The notes under the pieces: model-generated | Database searches by the model: none | Seen by the model: only the letters and a program-made list of their open reading frames with translations | Told to the model about the DNA's origin: nothing | NCBI RefSeq assembly: GCF_022539505.1 | Contig: NC_061512.1 | Coordinates: forward strand, 247,086,510-247,150,509 | Length of the DNA stretch: 64,000 bases | Direction of reading: 5' to 3' | From: Lolium rigidum | Taxonomy: Eukaryota > Streptophyta > Magnoliopsida > Poales > Poaceae | Shown here: piece after piece, positions 34,586 to 45,942 of the stretch | How positions within the stretch are numbered: the stretch's first letter is position 1 | Layout of the letters: every line of letters begins with the position of its first letter | Made by a program: the position numbers and the translations under genes

Positions 34586-35930
34586 TGATGGCGTGTATTT
34601 CACACGTTCGTTGGGCAACCCCAAGAGGAAGGTATGATGCGCACAGCAGCAAGTTTTCCCTCGAAAGAAACCAAGGTTTATCGAACCAGGAGGAGCCAAG
34701 AAGCATGTTGAAGGTTGATGGCGGCGGGATATAGTGCGGCGCAACACCGTAGATTCCGGCGCCAACGTGGAACCTGCACAACACAACCAAAGTACTTTGC
34801 CCCAACGAAACAGTGAGGTTGTCAATCTCACCGGCTTGCCGTAACAAAGGATTAACCGTATTGTGTGGAAGATGATTGTTTGCGTAAAAACAAGAGAACA
34901 AGTATTGCAAGTAGATTGTATTTCAAGAAAGAGAATTGGACCGGGGTCCACAGCTCACTAGAGGTGTCTCTCCCATAAGACGAACAAGCATGTTGGGTGA
35001 ACAAATTACGCTTGGGCAATTGACAAATAAAGAGAGCATGACCATGCACATACATATCATGATGAGTATAGTGAGATTTAATTGGGCATTACGACAAAGT
35101 ACATAGACCGTCATCCAACCGCATCTATGCCTAAAAAGTCCACCTTCGATGTTATCATCCGAACCCCTCCAAGTATTAAGTTGCTAACAACGTACAATTG
35201 CATTAAGTATTGCGCGTAATGTAACTAATGACTACATCCTTGAACATAGCACTAATGTTTTATCCCTAGTGGCAACAACGACATCCATAACCTTAGTGGT
35301 TCTTGTCACTCCTCCAGTATTCACGCAGGCATGAACCCACTATCGAGCATAAATACTCCCTCTTGGAGTTACTAGCATCAACTTGGCCAAAGCATCTACT
35401 AATAACGGAGAGCATGCAAGATCATAAACAACACATAAGCATAGCTTTGATAATCAACATAACAAGTATTCTCTATTCATCGGATCCCAACAAACGCAAC
35501 ATATAGAATTACGTATAGATGATCTTGATCATGTTAGGCAGCTCACAAGATCCGACAATGATAGCACAATGGGGAGAAGACAACCATCTAGCTACCGCTA
35601 TGGACCCATAGTCCAGGGGTAGACTACTCACACATCACACCGAGGCGACCATGGCGGCGTAGAGTCCTCCCGGGAGATGATTCCCCTCTCCGGCAGGGTG
35701 CCGGAGGCGATCTCCTCGGATCCCCCGAGATGGGATCGGCGGCGGCGGCGTCTCTCGGAAGGTTTTCCGTATCGTGGTTCTCTGCATCGGGGTTTTCGTC
35801 ACGGAGACTTTTTATAGGCGAAAGGGCAGGTCAAGAGGCGGCACGGGGGCCCCACACCACGGGCCGCGCGGCCAAGGGGGGCCGCGCCGCCCTAGGGTGT
35901 GGCCCCTCCGTGGCCCCTCTTCGTCCTCCT
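34586..35930 (-). repeat. LTR of element B, middle copy, truncated by the assembly gap
   Basis: Starts TGATGGCG at 34586 and follows the other LTRs up to the N run, about 250 bp short of full length. In element direction it is the 5' LTR of the gag-protease part. Confidence 0.8.
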
Positions 35931-36030
35931 NNNNNNNNNNNNNNNNNNNNNNNNNNNNNNNNNNNNNNNNNNNNNNNNNNNNNNNNNNNNNNNNNNNNNN
36001 NNNNNNNNNNNNNNNNNNNNNNNNNNNNNN
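35931..36030. other. Assembly gap (100 N)
   Basis: Exactly 100 N, the usual placeholder for a gap of unknown size. It separates LTR sequences in opposite orientation. Confidence 0.97.
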
Positions 36031-37613
36031 GAGATTGACAACCTCACTGCTTCGTTGGGGCAAAGTACTTTGGTTGTGTTGTGCAGGTTCCACGTTGGCG
36101 CCGAATCTTCCGGTGTTGCGCCGCACTACATCCCGCCGCCATCAACCTTCAACGTGCTTCTTGACTCCTACTCGGTTCGATTAAACCTTGGTTTCTTATC
36201 GAGGGAAACTTGCCGCTGTACGCATCACACCTTCCTCTTGGGGTTCCCAACGGACGTGTCAACTACACGCATCAAGCAAATTTCCGGCGCCGTTGCCGGG
36301 AGATCAAGACACGCTGCAAGGGGAGTCTCCACTTCTCAATCTCTTTACTTTGTTTTTGTCTTGCTTTATTTTATTTACTACTTTGTTTGTTGCACTTATA
36401 TCAAAACACAAAAAAAATAGTTGCTAGTTTTACTTTATTTACTGTCTTGTACTCTATATCAAAAACACAAAAAAATTAGTTTACTTGCATTTGCTTTATC
36501 TAGTTTGCTTTATTTACTACTGCTAAAATGGCCAACCCTGAAAATACTAAGTTGTGTGACTTCACTAGCACAAATAATAATGATTTCTTATGCACACCTA
36601 TTGCTCCACCTGCTACTACAAAGAGAATTCTTTGAAATTAAACCTCGCTTTACTTAATCTTGTCATGAGAGAGCAATTTTCTCGGTGTTAGTTCCGATGA
36701 TGTCGCGCCCATCTCAATAATTTTGTTGAACTATGTGAAATGCAAAAATATAAAGATGTAGATGGTGACATTATAAAATTAAAATTGTTCCCTTTCTCAT
36801 TAAGAGGAAGAGCTAAAGATTGGTTGCTATCTCTCGCCTAAGAATAGTATTGATTCATGGACTAAATGCAAGGATGCTTTTATTGGTAGATATTATCCCC
36901 TGCTAAAATTATATCTTTGAGGAGTAGCATAATGAATTTTAAACAATTGATAATGAACATGTTGCTCAAGCTTGGGAAAGAATGAAATCTCTCGGTTAAA
37001 AATTGCCCAACCCATGGACTCGACTACTTGGATGATCATCCAAACCTTCTATGCAGACTAAATTTTTCTTCGCGGAATTTATTGGATTCAGCTGCTGGAG
37101 GTACCTTTATGTCCATCACTCTTGGTGAAGCAACAAAGCTCCTTGATAATATGATGGTTAATTACTCGAATGGCACACTGGAAAGAGCTCCACAAGGTAA
37201 GAAGGTAAATTCTGTTGAAGAATCCTCTTCCTTGAATGATAAGGTTGATGCTATTATGTCTATGCTTGCGAATGATAGGACTAATGTTGATCCTAATAAT
37301 GTTCCATTAGCTTCATTGGTTGCCCAAGAAGAACATGTTGATGTAAACTTCATTAAAAATAATAATTTCAACAACAATGCTTATCTAACAATTCTAGTAA
37401 TAACTATAGGCCATATCCTTATAATAATGGTAACGGTTATGCTAATTCTTATGGGAATTCTTACAACAATAATAGGAATACACCCCCTGGACTTGAAGCC
37501 ATGCTTAAAGAATTTATTAGTACACAAACTGCCTTTAACAAATCTGTTGAGGAAAAGCTCAATAAAATTGATATTCTTGCTTCTAGAGTTGATAGTCTTG
37601 CCTCTGATGTTGA
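36031..37613 (+). mobile_element. Opposite-strand fragment of an Athila-type element: LTR end, primer-binding site and gag
   Basis: 36031-36274 is the last part of an LTR read in plus direction (ends acacgcatca). The primer-binding site is at 36285-36302. Gag starts at ATG 36528 (MANPENTKLCDFTS) and reaches 37613 (LASRVDSLASDVD), with frame breaks. It is inverted relative to everything else in elements A and B and lacks a 3' LTR. It begins exactly at the gap. Confidence 0.75.
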
Positions 37614-37669
37614 TTGGTGCGTAGTTGACGTGGGAGTTAGAAATCTTTGTGGTGTAGCTTTTCTTCAGC

Positions 37670-37687
37670 TCCCCGGCAACGGCGCCA
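37670..37687 (-). other. Primer-binding site next to the right LTR of element B
   Basis: Perfect 18-base TGGCGCCGTTGCCGGGGA on the minus strand, 11 nt from the LTR at 37699. The sequence beyond it (37614-37669) differs from the leader of the left unit, so the two LTRs 34586 and 37699 have different downstream leaders. Confidence 0.75.
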
Positions 37688-37698
37688 GAAAATATGCT

Positions 37699-39300
37699 TG
37701 ATGGCGTGTATTTCACACGTTCGTTGGGCAACCCCAAGAGGAAGGTATGATGCGCACAGCAGCAAGTTTTCCCTCAGAAAGAAACCAAGGTTTATCGAAC
37801 CAGGAGGAGCCAAGAAGCATGTTGAAGGTTGATGGCGGCGGGATATAGTGCGGCGCAACACCGGAGATTCCGGCGCCAACGTGGAACCCGCACAACACAA
37901 CCAAAGTACTTTGCCCCAACGAAACAGATGAGGTTGTCAATCTCACCGGCTTGCTGTAACAAAGGATTAACCGTATTGTGTGGAAGATGATTGTTTGCGA
38001 GAAAACAGTAGAAACAAGTATTGCAAGCAGATTGTATTTCAAGTAAAGAGAATTGGACCGGGGTCCACAGCTCACTAGAGGTGTCTCTCCCATAAGACGA
38101 ACAAGCATGTTGGGTGAACAAATTACAGTTGGGCAATTGACAAATAAAGAGAGCATGACCATGCACATACATATCATGATGAGTATAGTGAGATTTAATT
38201 GGGCATTACGACAAAGTACATAGACCGCCATCCAACCGCATCTATGCCTAAAAAGTCCACCTTCAGAGTTATCATCCGAACCCCTCCAGTATTAAGTTGC
38301 ATAACAACAGACAATTGCATTAAGTATGGTGCGTAATGTAACTAATGACTACATCCTTGAACATAGCACTCAATGTTTTATCCCTAGTGGCAACAAGCAC
38401 ATCCATAACCTTAGTGGTTCTTGTCACTCCTCCTAGTGTCACGGAGGCATGAACCCACTATCGAGCATAAATACTCCCTCTTGGAGTTACTAGCATCAAC
38501 TTGGCCAAAGCATCTACTAGATAACGGAGAGCATGCAAGATCATAAACAACACATATAGCATAGCTTTGATAATCAACATAACATAGTATTCTCTATTCA
38601 TCGGATCCCAACAAACGCAACATATAGAATTACAGTATAGATGATCTTGATCATGTTAGGCAGCTCACAAGATCCGACAATGATAGCACAATGGGGAGAA
38701 GACAACCATCTAGCTACTCGCTATGGACCCATAGTCCAGGGGTAGACTACTCACACATCACTCCGGAGGCGACCATGGCGGCGTAGAGTCCTCCGGGAGA
38801 TGATTCCCCTCTCCGGCAGGGTGCCGGAGGCGATCTCCGGATCCCCCGAGATGGGATCGGCGGCGGCGGCGTCTCCGGAAGGTTTTCCGTATCGTGGTTC
38901 TCGTACTGGGTTTTCGTCACGGAGACTTTTTATAGGCGAAAGGGCATGTCAAGAGGCGGCACGGGGGCCCCACACCACAGGGCCGCGCGGCCAAGGGGGC
39001 CGCGCCGCCCTAGGGTGTGGCCCTCCGTGGCCCTCTTCGTCTCTCCTTCGGACTTCTGGAAGCTTCGTGAGAAAATAGGCCCCTGGGCTTTGATTTCGTC
39101 CAATTCCGAGAATATTTCCTTACTAGGATTTCTGAAACCAAAAACAGCAGAAAACAGCAAGATCGGTACTTCGGCATCTTGTTAATAGGTTAGTTCCAGA
39201 AAATGCACGAATATGACATAAAGTGTGCATAAAACATGTAGATAACATCAATAATGTGGCATGGAACATAAGAAATTATCGATACGTCGGAGACGCATCA
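37699..39300 (-). repeat. LTR of element B, right (outer)
   Basis: 1602 bp, TGATGGCG to CGCATCA, directly followed by the target duplication agcaa at 39301-39305. Confidence 0.85.
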
Positions 39301-41625
39301 AGCAACACAAAGGAAGATTAAGTTTCAGCGGTTGCTTTCAACTTGTAACATGTATATCTCATGGATATTGTCAACATAGAGTAATATAATAAGTGCAATA
39401 TGCAAATATGTAGGAATCAATGCACAGTTCACACAAGTGTTTGCTTCTTGAGATGGAGAGAAATAGGTGAACTGACTCAACAATGAAAGTAAAAGAATGG
39501 TCCTCCATAGAGGAAAAACATCGATTGCTATATTTGTGCTAGAGCTTTGATTTTGAAAACATGAAACAATTTTGTCAACGGTAGTAATAAAGCATATGTA
39601 TCATGTAAATTATATCTTACAAGTTGCAAGCCTCATGCATAGTATACTAATAGTGCCCACACCTTGTCCTAATTAGCTTGGACTACCGGATCATCGCAAT
39701 GCACATGTTTTAACCAAGTGTCACAAAGGGGTACCTCTATGCCGCCTGTACAAAGGTCTAAGGAGAAAGCTCGCATTGGATTTCTCGCTGTTGATTATTC
39801 TCAACTTAGACATCCATACCGGGACAACATAGACAACAGATAATGGACTCCTCTTTTATGCATAAGCATGTAACAATAATTAATAATTTTCTCATATGAG
39901 ATTGAGGATATATGTCCAAAACTGAAACTTCCACCATGGATCATGGCTTTAGTTAGCGGCTCAATGTTCTTCTCTAACAATATGCATGCTTAACCATAAG
40001 GTGGTAGATCTCTCTTACTTCAGACAAGACGAACATGCATAGCAACTCACATGATATTCAACAAAGAATAGTTGATGGCGTCCCAGAAGCATGGTTATCG
40101 CACAACAAGCAACTTAATAAGAGATAAAGTGCATAAGTACATATTCAATACCACAATAGTTTTTAAGCTATTTGTCCCATGAGCTATATATCGTAAAGGT
40201 GAATGATGGAATTTTAAAGGTAGCACTCAAGCAATTTACTTTGGAATGGCGGAGAAATACCATGTAGTAGGTAGGTATGGTGGACACAAATGGCATAGTG
40301 GTTGGCTCAAGTATTTGTATGCATGAGAAGTATTCCCTCTCGATACAAGGCTTAGGCTAGCAAGGTTATTTGAAATAAACACAAGGATGAACCGGTGCAG
40401 CAAAACTCAGATAAAAGACACATTGTAAACATTATAAGAATCTACATCGTCTTCCTTGTTGTTCAAAACTCAATACTAGAAATTATCTAGACCTTAGAGA
40501 GACCAAACATGCAAACCAAATTTAGCATGCTCTATGTATTTCTTCATTAATGGGTGCAAAGCATATGATGCAAGAGCTTAAACATGAGCACAACAATTGC
40601 CAAGTATCACATTACCCAAGACATTTATAGCAATTACTACATGTATCATTTTCCAATTCCAACCATATAACAATTTAACGAAGAAGAAACTTCGCCATGA
40701 ATACTATGAGTAGAAGCCTAAGGACATACTTGTCCATATGCTACAGCGGAGCGTGTCTCTCTCCCATAAAGTGAATGCTAGGATACATTTTATTCAAACA
40801 AAACAAAAACAAAAACAAACCGACGCTCCAAGAAAAGCACATAAGATGTGACGGAATAAAAATATAGTTTCAGGGGAGGAACCTGATAATGTTGTCGATG
40901 AAGAAGGGGATGCCTCGGGCATCCCCAAGCTTAGACGCTTGAGTCTTCTTGATATATGCAGGGGTGAACCACCGGGGCATCCCAAGCTTAGAGCTTTCAC
41001 TCTCCTTGATCATGTTGCATCATACTCCTCTCTTGATCCTTGAAAACTTCCTCCACACCAAACCCGAAACAACTCATTAGAGGGTTAGTGCACAATAAAA
41101 ATTAACATGTTCAGAGGTGACACAATCATTCTTAACACTTCTGGACATTGCATAAAGCTACTGGATATTAATGGATCAAAGAAATTCATCCAACATAGCA
41201 AAAGAGGCAAAGCGAAATAAAAGGTAGAATCTGTCAAAACAGAACAGTTCGTATTGACGAATTTTAAAACGGCACCAGACTTGCTCAAATGAAAATGCCC
41301 AAATTTAATGAAAGTTGCGTACATATCTGAGGATCACTCACGTAAATTTGCTTAATTTTCTGAGTTACCTACAGAGAATTTAGCCCAGATTCGTGACAGC
41401 AAAGAAATCTGAAACTGCGCAGTAATCCAAATCTAGTATGAACTTTTCTATCAACGACTTTACTTGGCACAACAAAACACTAAACTAAGATAAGGAGAGG
41501 TTACTACAGTAGTAAACAACTTCCAAGACACAAAATAAAAACAAAGTACTGTAGGTAAAAATCATGGGTTGTCTCCCATAAGCGTTTTTCTTTAACGCCT
41601 TTCAGCTAGGCGCAGAAAGTGTGTA

Positions 41626-42276
41626 TCAAGTATTATCGGAGGGTGGTGCATCATCCTTACCTTGGGCTTTAGGAGTTGCCTCAACAATGCATGTTATCTT
41701 ATCTATGTAAGTTTCAGAGGCTCCCTTTTCATTAGTCTTAGACTTGCTACTCTCATCAAACAAATTTTCAGGAACAAGCCAAGCATAGTTATTTTCTAGT
41801 GCATCATTCATAGCTAGGAGTTTACATGGTATTGGTGCTTTGATCTCCCCTCCATCATCAATATTATTAGTGTATCTTATTCTATCCATGTCCATCTTTT
41901 CAAGGAGACTAACAAAATTAGTATGAGAACCAAGCATATTAAATTTAGCAAAGACATTTCTAGCTTCTTTTGCTAGACCACCAAATTCTCTAAGAAGGGT
42001 TTCTAAAACAAAATCTTTCTTTCCCCCCCCTTCCATATCACCAAGTGTAAGGAACATGTGTTGGATTATAGGATTGAGATTAACAAATTTAGATTCCAAC
42101 AGGCGAACTAAATGCGCAGCAGCAATTTCATAAGTGGGAGCAAGGTCTACCAAGTGTCTATCTTCAAAATCTTCAATGGTACTAACATGATTGAAAAATT
42201 CTTCTATATTATTTCTCCCAACTATAAACCCACGTCCTACCGGTATGTCTTTCGTGGTAAAATTAAAAGGAAACAT
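41626..42276 (-). CDS. Intact 216-aa ORF of non-autonomous element A, unknown function
   Basis: An uninterrupted ORF of 216 codons lies about 200 bp inside the primer-binding site, in element direction, at the position of gag. It starts MFPFNFTTKDIPVGRGFIVG and contains HVSTIEDFEDRHLVDLAPTY, a helical LVRLLESKFVNLNPIIQHMF and FVLETLLREFGGLAKEARNV, and a charged Ser/Lys/Glu-rich end. No zinc knuckle, protease, RT or integrase motif is visible, and it does not resemble the gag of element B. I do not recognise the family. It is open while every other retroelement ORF nearby is broken, which suggests either a young element or selection on the protein. It could be a captured gene fragment or a diverged accessory protein. 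Confidence 0.55.
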   Translation of the reverse strand: MFPFNFTTKDIPVGRGFIVGRNNIEEFFNHVSTIEDFEDRHLVDLAPTYEIAAAHLVRLLESKFVNLNPIIQHMFLTLGDMEGGGKKDFVLETLLREFGGLAKEARNVFAKFNMLGSHTNFVSLLEKMDMDRIRYTNNIDDGGEIKAPIPCKLLAMNDALENNYAWLVPENLFDESSKSKTNEKGASETYIDKITCIVEATPKAQGKDDAPPSDNT

Positions 42277-42481
42277 GATGAATCAAGTAAAGTAAATGCA
42301 AGTAACTAATTTTTTTGTGTTTTTGATATAGCAAACAAGATAGCAAATAAAGTAAAACTAGCAACTAATTTTTTTGTATTTTGATTTAGTGCAGCAAACA
42401 AAGTAGTAAATAAAACTAAGCAAGACAAAAACAAAGTAAAGAGATTGGGAAGTGGAGACTCCCTTGCAGCGTGTCTTGATC

Positions 42482-42499
42482 TCCCCAGCAACGGCGCTA
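42482..42499 (-). other. Primer-binding site of element A
   Basis: Minus strand TAGCGCCGTTGCTGGGGA: the tRNA-Asp-type site with two substitutions, 11 nt from the LTR at 42511. Confidence 0.65.
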
Positions 42500-42510
42500 G
42501 AAAAAGAGCT

Positions 42511-44103
42511 TGATGGCGTGTAACTCACACGTTCGTTGGGAACCCCAAGAGGAAGGTATGATGCGCACATCAGCAAGTTTTCCTCGTAAAGAAACCAAGG
42601 TTTATCGAACCAGGAGGAGCCAAGAAGCACGTTGAAGGTTGATGGCGGCGGGATGTAGTGCGGCGCAACACCGCAGATTCCAGCGCCAACGTGGAACTCG
42701 CACAACACAAACCAAGTACTTTGCCCCAACGAAACAATGGAGGTTGTCAATCTCACCGGCTTGCTGTAACAAAGGATTAACCGTATTGTGTGGAAGATGA
42801 TTGTTTGCGGAAAACAAGAGAACAAGATTGCAGAGATTGTATTTCAAGATAGAGAATTGGACCGGGGTCCACGAGTTCACTAGAGGTGTCTCTCCCATAA
42901 GATAAACAAGCATGTTGGGTGAACAAATTACGGTTGGGCAATTGACAAATAAAGAGGGCATGACCATGCACATACATATTATGATGAGTATTGTGAGATT
43001 TAATTGGGCATTACGACAAAGTACATAGACCGCTATCCAAGCATGCATCTATGCCTAAAAAGTCCACCTTCGAGGTTATCATCCGAACCCCTCCAGTATT
43101 GAGTTGCTAACAACAGATAATTGCATTAAGTATTGCGCGTAATGTAATCAGTGACTACATCCTTGAACATAGCACCAATGTTTTATCCCTAGTGGCAACA
43201 ACACATCCATAACCTTAGAGGTTCTTGTCACCCCTCCGCATTCACTGAGACATGAACCCACTATCGAGCATAAATACTCCCTCTTGGAGTTACTAGCATC
43301 AACTTGGCCAGAGCATCTACTAATAACGGAGAGCATGCAAGATCATAAACAACACATAGACATAACTTTGATAATCAACATAACAAGTATTCTCTATTCA
43401 TCGGATCCCAACAAACGCAACATATAGAATTACAGATAGATGATCTTGATCATGTAGGCAGCTCACAAGATCCGACAATGAAGCACAATGAGGAGAAGAC
43501 AACCATCTAGCTACAGCTATGGACCCATAGTCCAGGGGTAGACTACTCACACATCACTCCGGAGGCGACCATGGCGGTGAAGAGTCCTCCGGGAGATGAA
43601 TCCCCTCTCCGGCAGGGTGCCGGAGGCGATCTCCTGAATCCCCCGAGATGGGATTGGCGGCGGCGGCGTCTCAGTAAGGTTTTCCGTATCGTGGCTCTCG
43701 GTACTGGGGGTTTCGCGACGGAGGCTTTAAGTAGGCGGAAGGGCAGGTCAGGAAGGGGCACGAGGGCCCCACACCACAGGTCGGCGCGGCCAAGGCCTGG
43801 GCCGCGCCGCCCTAGGGTTTGGGCGCCTCGTGGCCCCACTTCGTCTCCTCTTCGATCTTCTGGAAGCTTCGTGGCAAAATAGGACCCTGGGCGTTGATTT
43901 CGTCCAATTCCGAGAATATTTCGTTACTAGGATTTCTGAAACCAAAAACAGCAGAAAACAAAGAATCGGCACTTCGGCATCTTGTTAATAGGTTAGTTCC
44001 AGAAAATGCACGAATATGACATAAAGTGTGCATAAAACATGTAGATAACATCAATAATGTGGCATGGAACATAAGAAATTATCGATACGTTGGAGACGTA
44101 TCA
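42511..44103 (-). repeat. 5' LTR of element A
   Basis: 1593 bp, TGATGGCGTG to GACGTATCA. Followed by the target duplication gcagc at 44104-44108, then the interrupted LINE. Confidence 0.88.
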
Positions 44104-44108
44104 GCAGC

Positions 44109-45800
44109 CTTCGAGCAATTATCGGGATTGAAAATTAACTTCCATAAGAGTGAATTGTTCTGTTTCGGCGATGCCCAAAACGATATGACTCAGTATACAG
44201 AGTTGTTTGGTTGTGGGCAAGGCCATTTCCCTATTCGGTATTTGGGTATCCCGATTCACTATCGGAGACTTACCCCGGCTGAATGGAAGATTGTGGAAGA
44301 AAGATTACGTAAACGCCTTAGTAGTTGGAAAGGCAAATTGCTGTCTCTAGGAGGAAGACTGGTACTCATTAACTCGGTACTAACAAATATGGTATCGTAT
44401 ATGTTATCATTCTTTCTTCCGCCGAAAGGAATTCTGCATAAACTCGATTATTATCGATCCAGATTCTTTTGGCAAGGGGACAACGAGAAAAGAAATATCG
44501 ATTGGTTAAATGGAGTATAGTGTGTAGTCCCAAAGATCAAGGCGGACTTGGAATTCATGACCTGGAGGTTAAGAATTCTGCTCGCTAGGTAAATGGCTTT
44601 TTAAGCTTCTTACCGAGAATGGGACTTGGCAAACTATTCTCCGGAGAAAGTATATTGGCTCAAGACGCTCTCCCAAGTGGTTTGGAAACCCGGGGACTCT
44701 CACTTCGGGCTGGTCTCATGGCAACGAAAAATATTTTCTTTCGTCATGGTACTTTTTCTATTAAGAATGGAGCACAGATACGTTTCTGGGAAGATGTTTG
44801 GTTGGACAATGCTTCCCTGAGTGAACAATATCCTGCTTTGTATAGTATTGTTCGTCGCAAAGGTGATACCATTGCTACCATCATGGCTACCTCACCTTCG
44901 AATGTGACGTTCAGACGGGTTTTACTTGGACAAAGGCTAACAGCATGGAATACTCTAGTTCAACGGTTGGGTGATATTCAATTATCCCCTGAACCGGATG
45001 AATTTAGATGGAATCTTCATGTAGATGGCTCTTTCTCAGCTTAAATCTTTATACAATGCAATCCTCCATTCTGATTTACCAGTTGATAATAATAAGAAAA
45101 TTTGGAAGATGAAGATACCATTAAAAATCAAGATTTTTGGATGGTACCTTCGTCGAGGAGTTATTCTTACTAAAGATAATCTTGTTAAGCGGAATTGGCA
45201 TGGAAATTCACGGTGTGTTTTCTCGTCATCATGACGAAACCATCAAACACCTATTCTTCCAAAGGCAGCTTTGCGAAATCTATATGGTCGATCATCCAAG
45301 TAGCGTCTACCCCTGTATCCCCCGACTAGTGTGGCAAATGTCTTTGGCAATTGGCTTCATGGTGTTGATTCAAGGTTTAAGTTGCTTCTTAGGGTGGGGG
45401 CGCTTGCAGCTTATCCGGGCGCTATGGCTATGTAGAAATGACAAGATTTTTAACGATAAAAACTGTTCTTTGTTGCAGGTCATCTACGGATGTACGGGTA
45501 TTCTCCGTTCGTGGTTACCTCTTCGACGGGCGGAGAACCGAAACCTATTTACGGAGGTCTGTACACGGTTGGAGGCTACGGCGAGGGATACTTTTTTCCG
45601 ACATGGGTGGCAGCATAGTCTAAGGATTGAAGCTCCACACTCGTCTTAGGCGTTATATAGTTTATCGTCTCGATATGTATTTCGCCTTTTTACTTTTATT
45701 GCTCGTTCTGGACATTTGAAACAGCTGTGTGCATCCTGGTTATGCAGAGGTTGGATGTAATTGCTTGCCAAAGTAATAAAACATCCTTTATCGAAAAAAA
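44109..45800 (+). mobile_element. L1-type LINE, second part (RT end, zinc-finger region, poly-A tail)
   Basis: Continues the frame broken at 26160: FEQLSGLKINFHKSELFCFG, then FPIRYLGIPIHYRRLTPAEW and LSSWKGKLLSLGGRL, the usual region after RT in plant L1 elements. Several frame breaks follow (44520, 44590, 45045 and others). A relic of the C-terminal zf-RVT domain includes MKIPLKIKIFGWYLRRG. The 3' end is taataaaacatcctttatcg plus A-run. The target duplication is short, about ataca, judged against the unit-1 site. The LINE alone is about 3.3 kb. Confidence 0.85.
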
Positions 45801-45942
45801 TACACACCTTATTTCTTCTTGTGCAATATAGTTAATTATACGCGGCCAACTAACATGCATGCATGTTTGCATCCTTAGTTGAGTTATTCACTGATACCAT
45901 AGTCCATAGATATGTGATTGAACATCTGATTGGAGGCTCAGT

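Larger units (their letters stand above)
28023..39300 (-). mobile_element. LTR retrotransposon B (Athila-type), nested in A, internally rearranged
   Basis: Outer ends TGATGGCG (28023) and CGCATCA (39300) are flanked by the 5-bp target duplication agcaa (28018-28022 and 39301-39305). Beyond it, element A resumes. It contains LTR copies at 28023-29617, 34586-35930 (cut by the gap), 36031-36274 (opposite strand, partial) and 37699-39300. That is two more LTR pieces than a simple element has, so either a further insertion/rearrangement or a misassembly is present. Between the first two LTRs are gag and protease remnants and 2.6 kb of non-coding DNA; RT, RNase H and integrase are missing. Confidence 0.8.
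26161..44103 (-). mobile_element. LTR retrotransposon A (Athila-type Ty3/gypsy lineage), non-autonomous, split by element B
   Basis: It begins TGATGGCGTG and ends ACGTATCA on the plus strand. A 5-bp target duplication gcagc (26156-26160 and 44104-44108) flanks it exactly, and joining the flanks restores the LINE frame (LILAA|FEQLSG). LTRs are 26161-27752 and 42511-44103. The primer-binding site next to the 5' LTR is a variant of the tRNA-Asp complement typical of the Athila lineage. Without B its length is about 6.7 kb. It encodes only the ORF at 41626-42276; gag, protease, RT and integrase are all absent. The internal part 39306-41636 matches 29887-32230 of element B. Confidence 0.88.

Noticed and set aside
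35730..36420. ORFs containing runs of X
   Set aside because: They read through the 100-N gap and join LTR pieces of opposite orientation.
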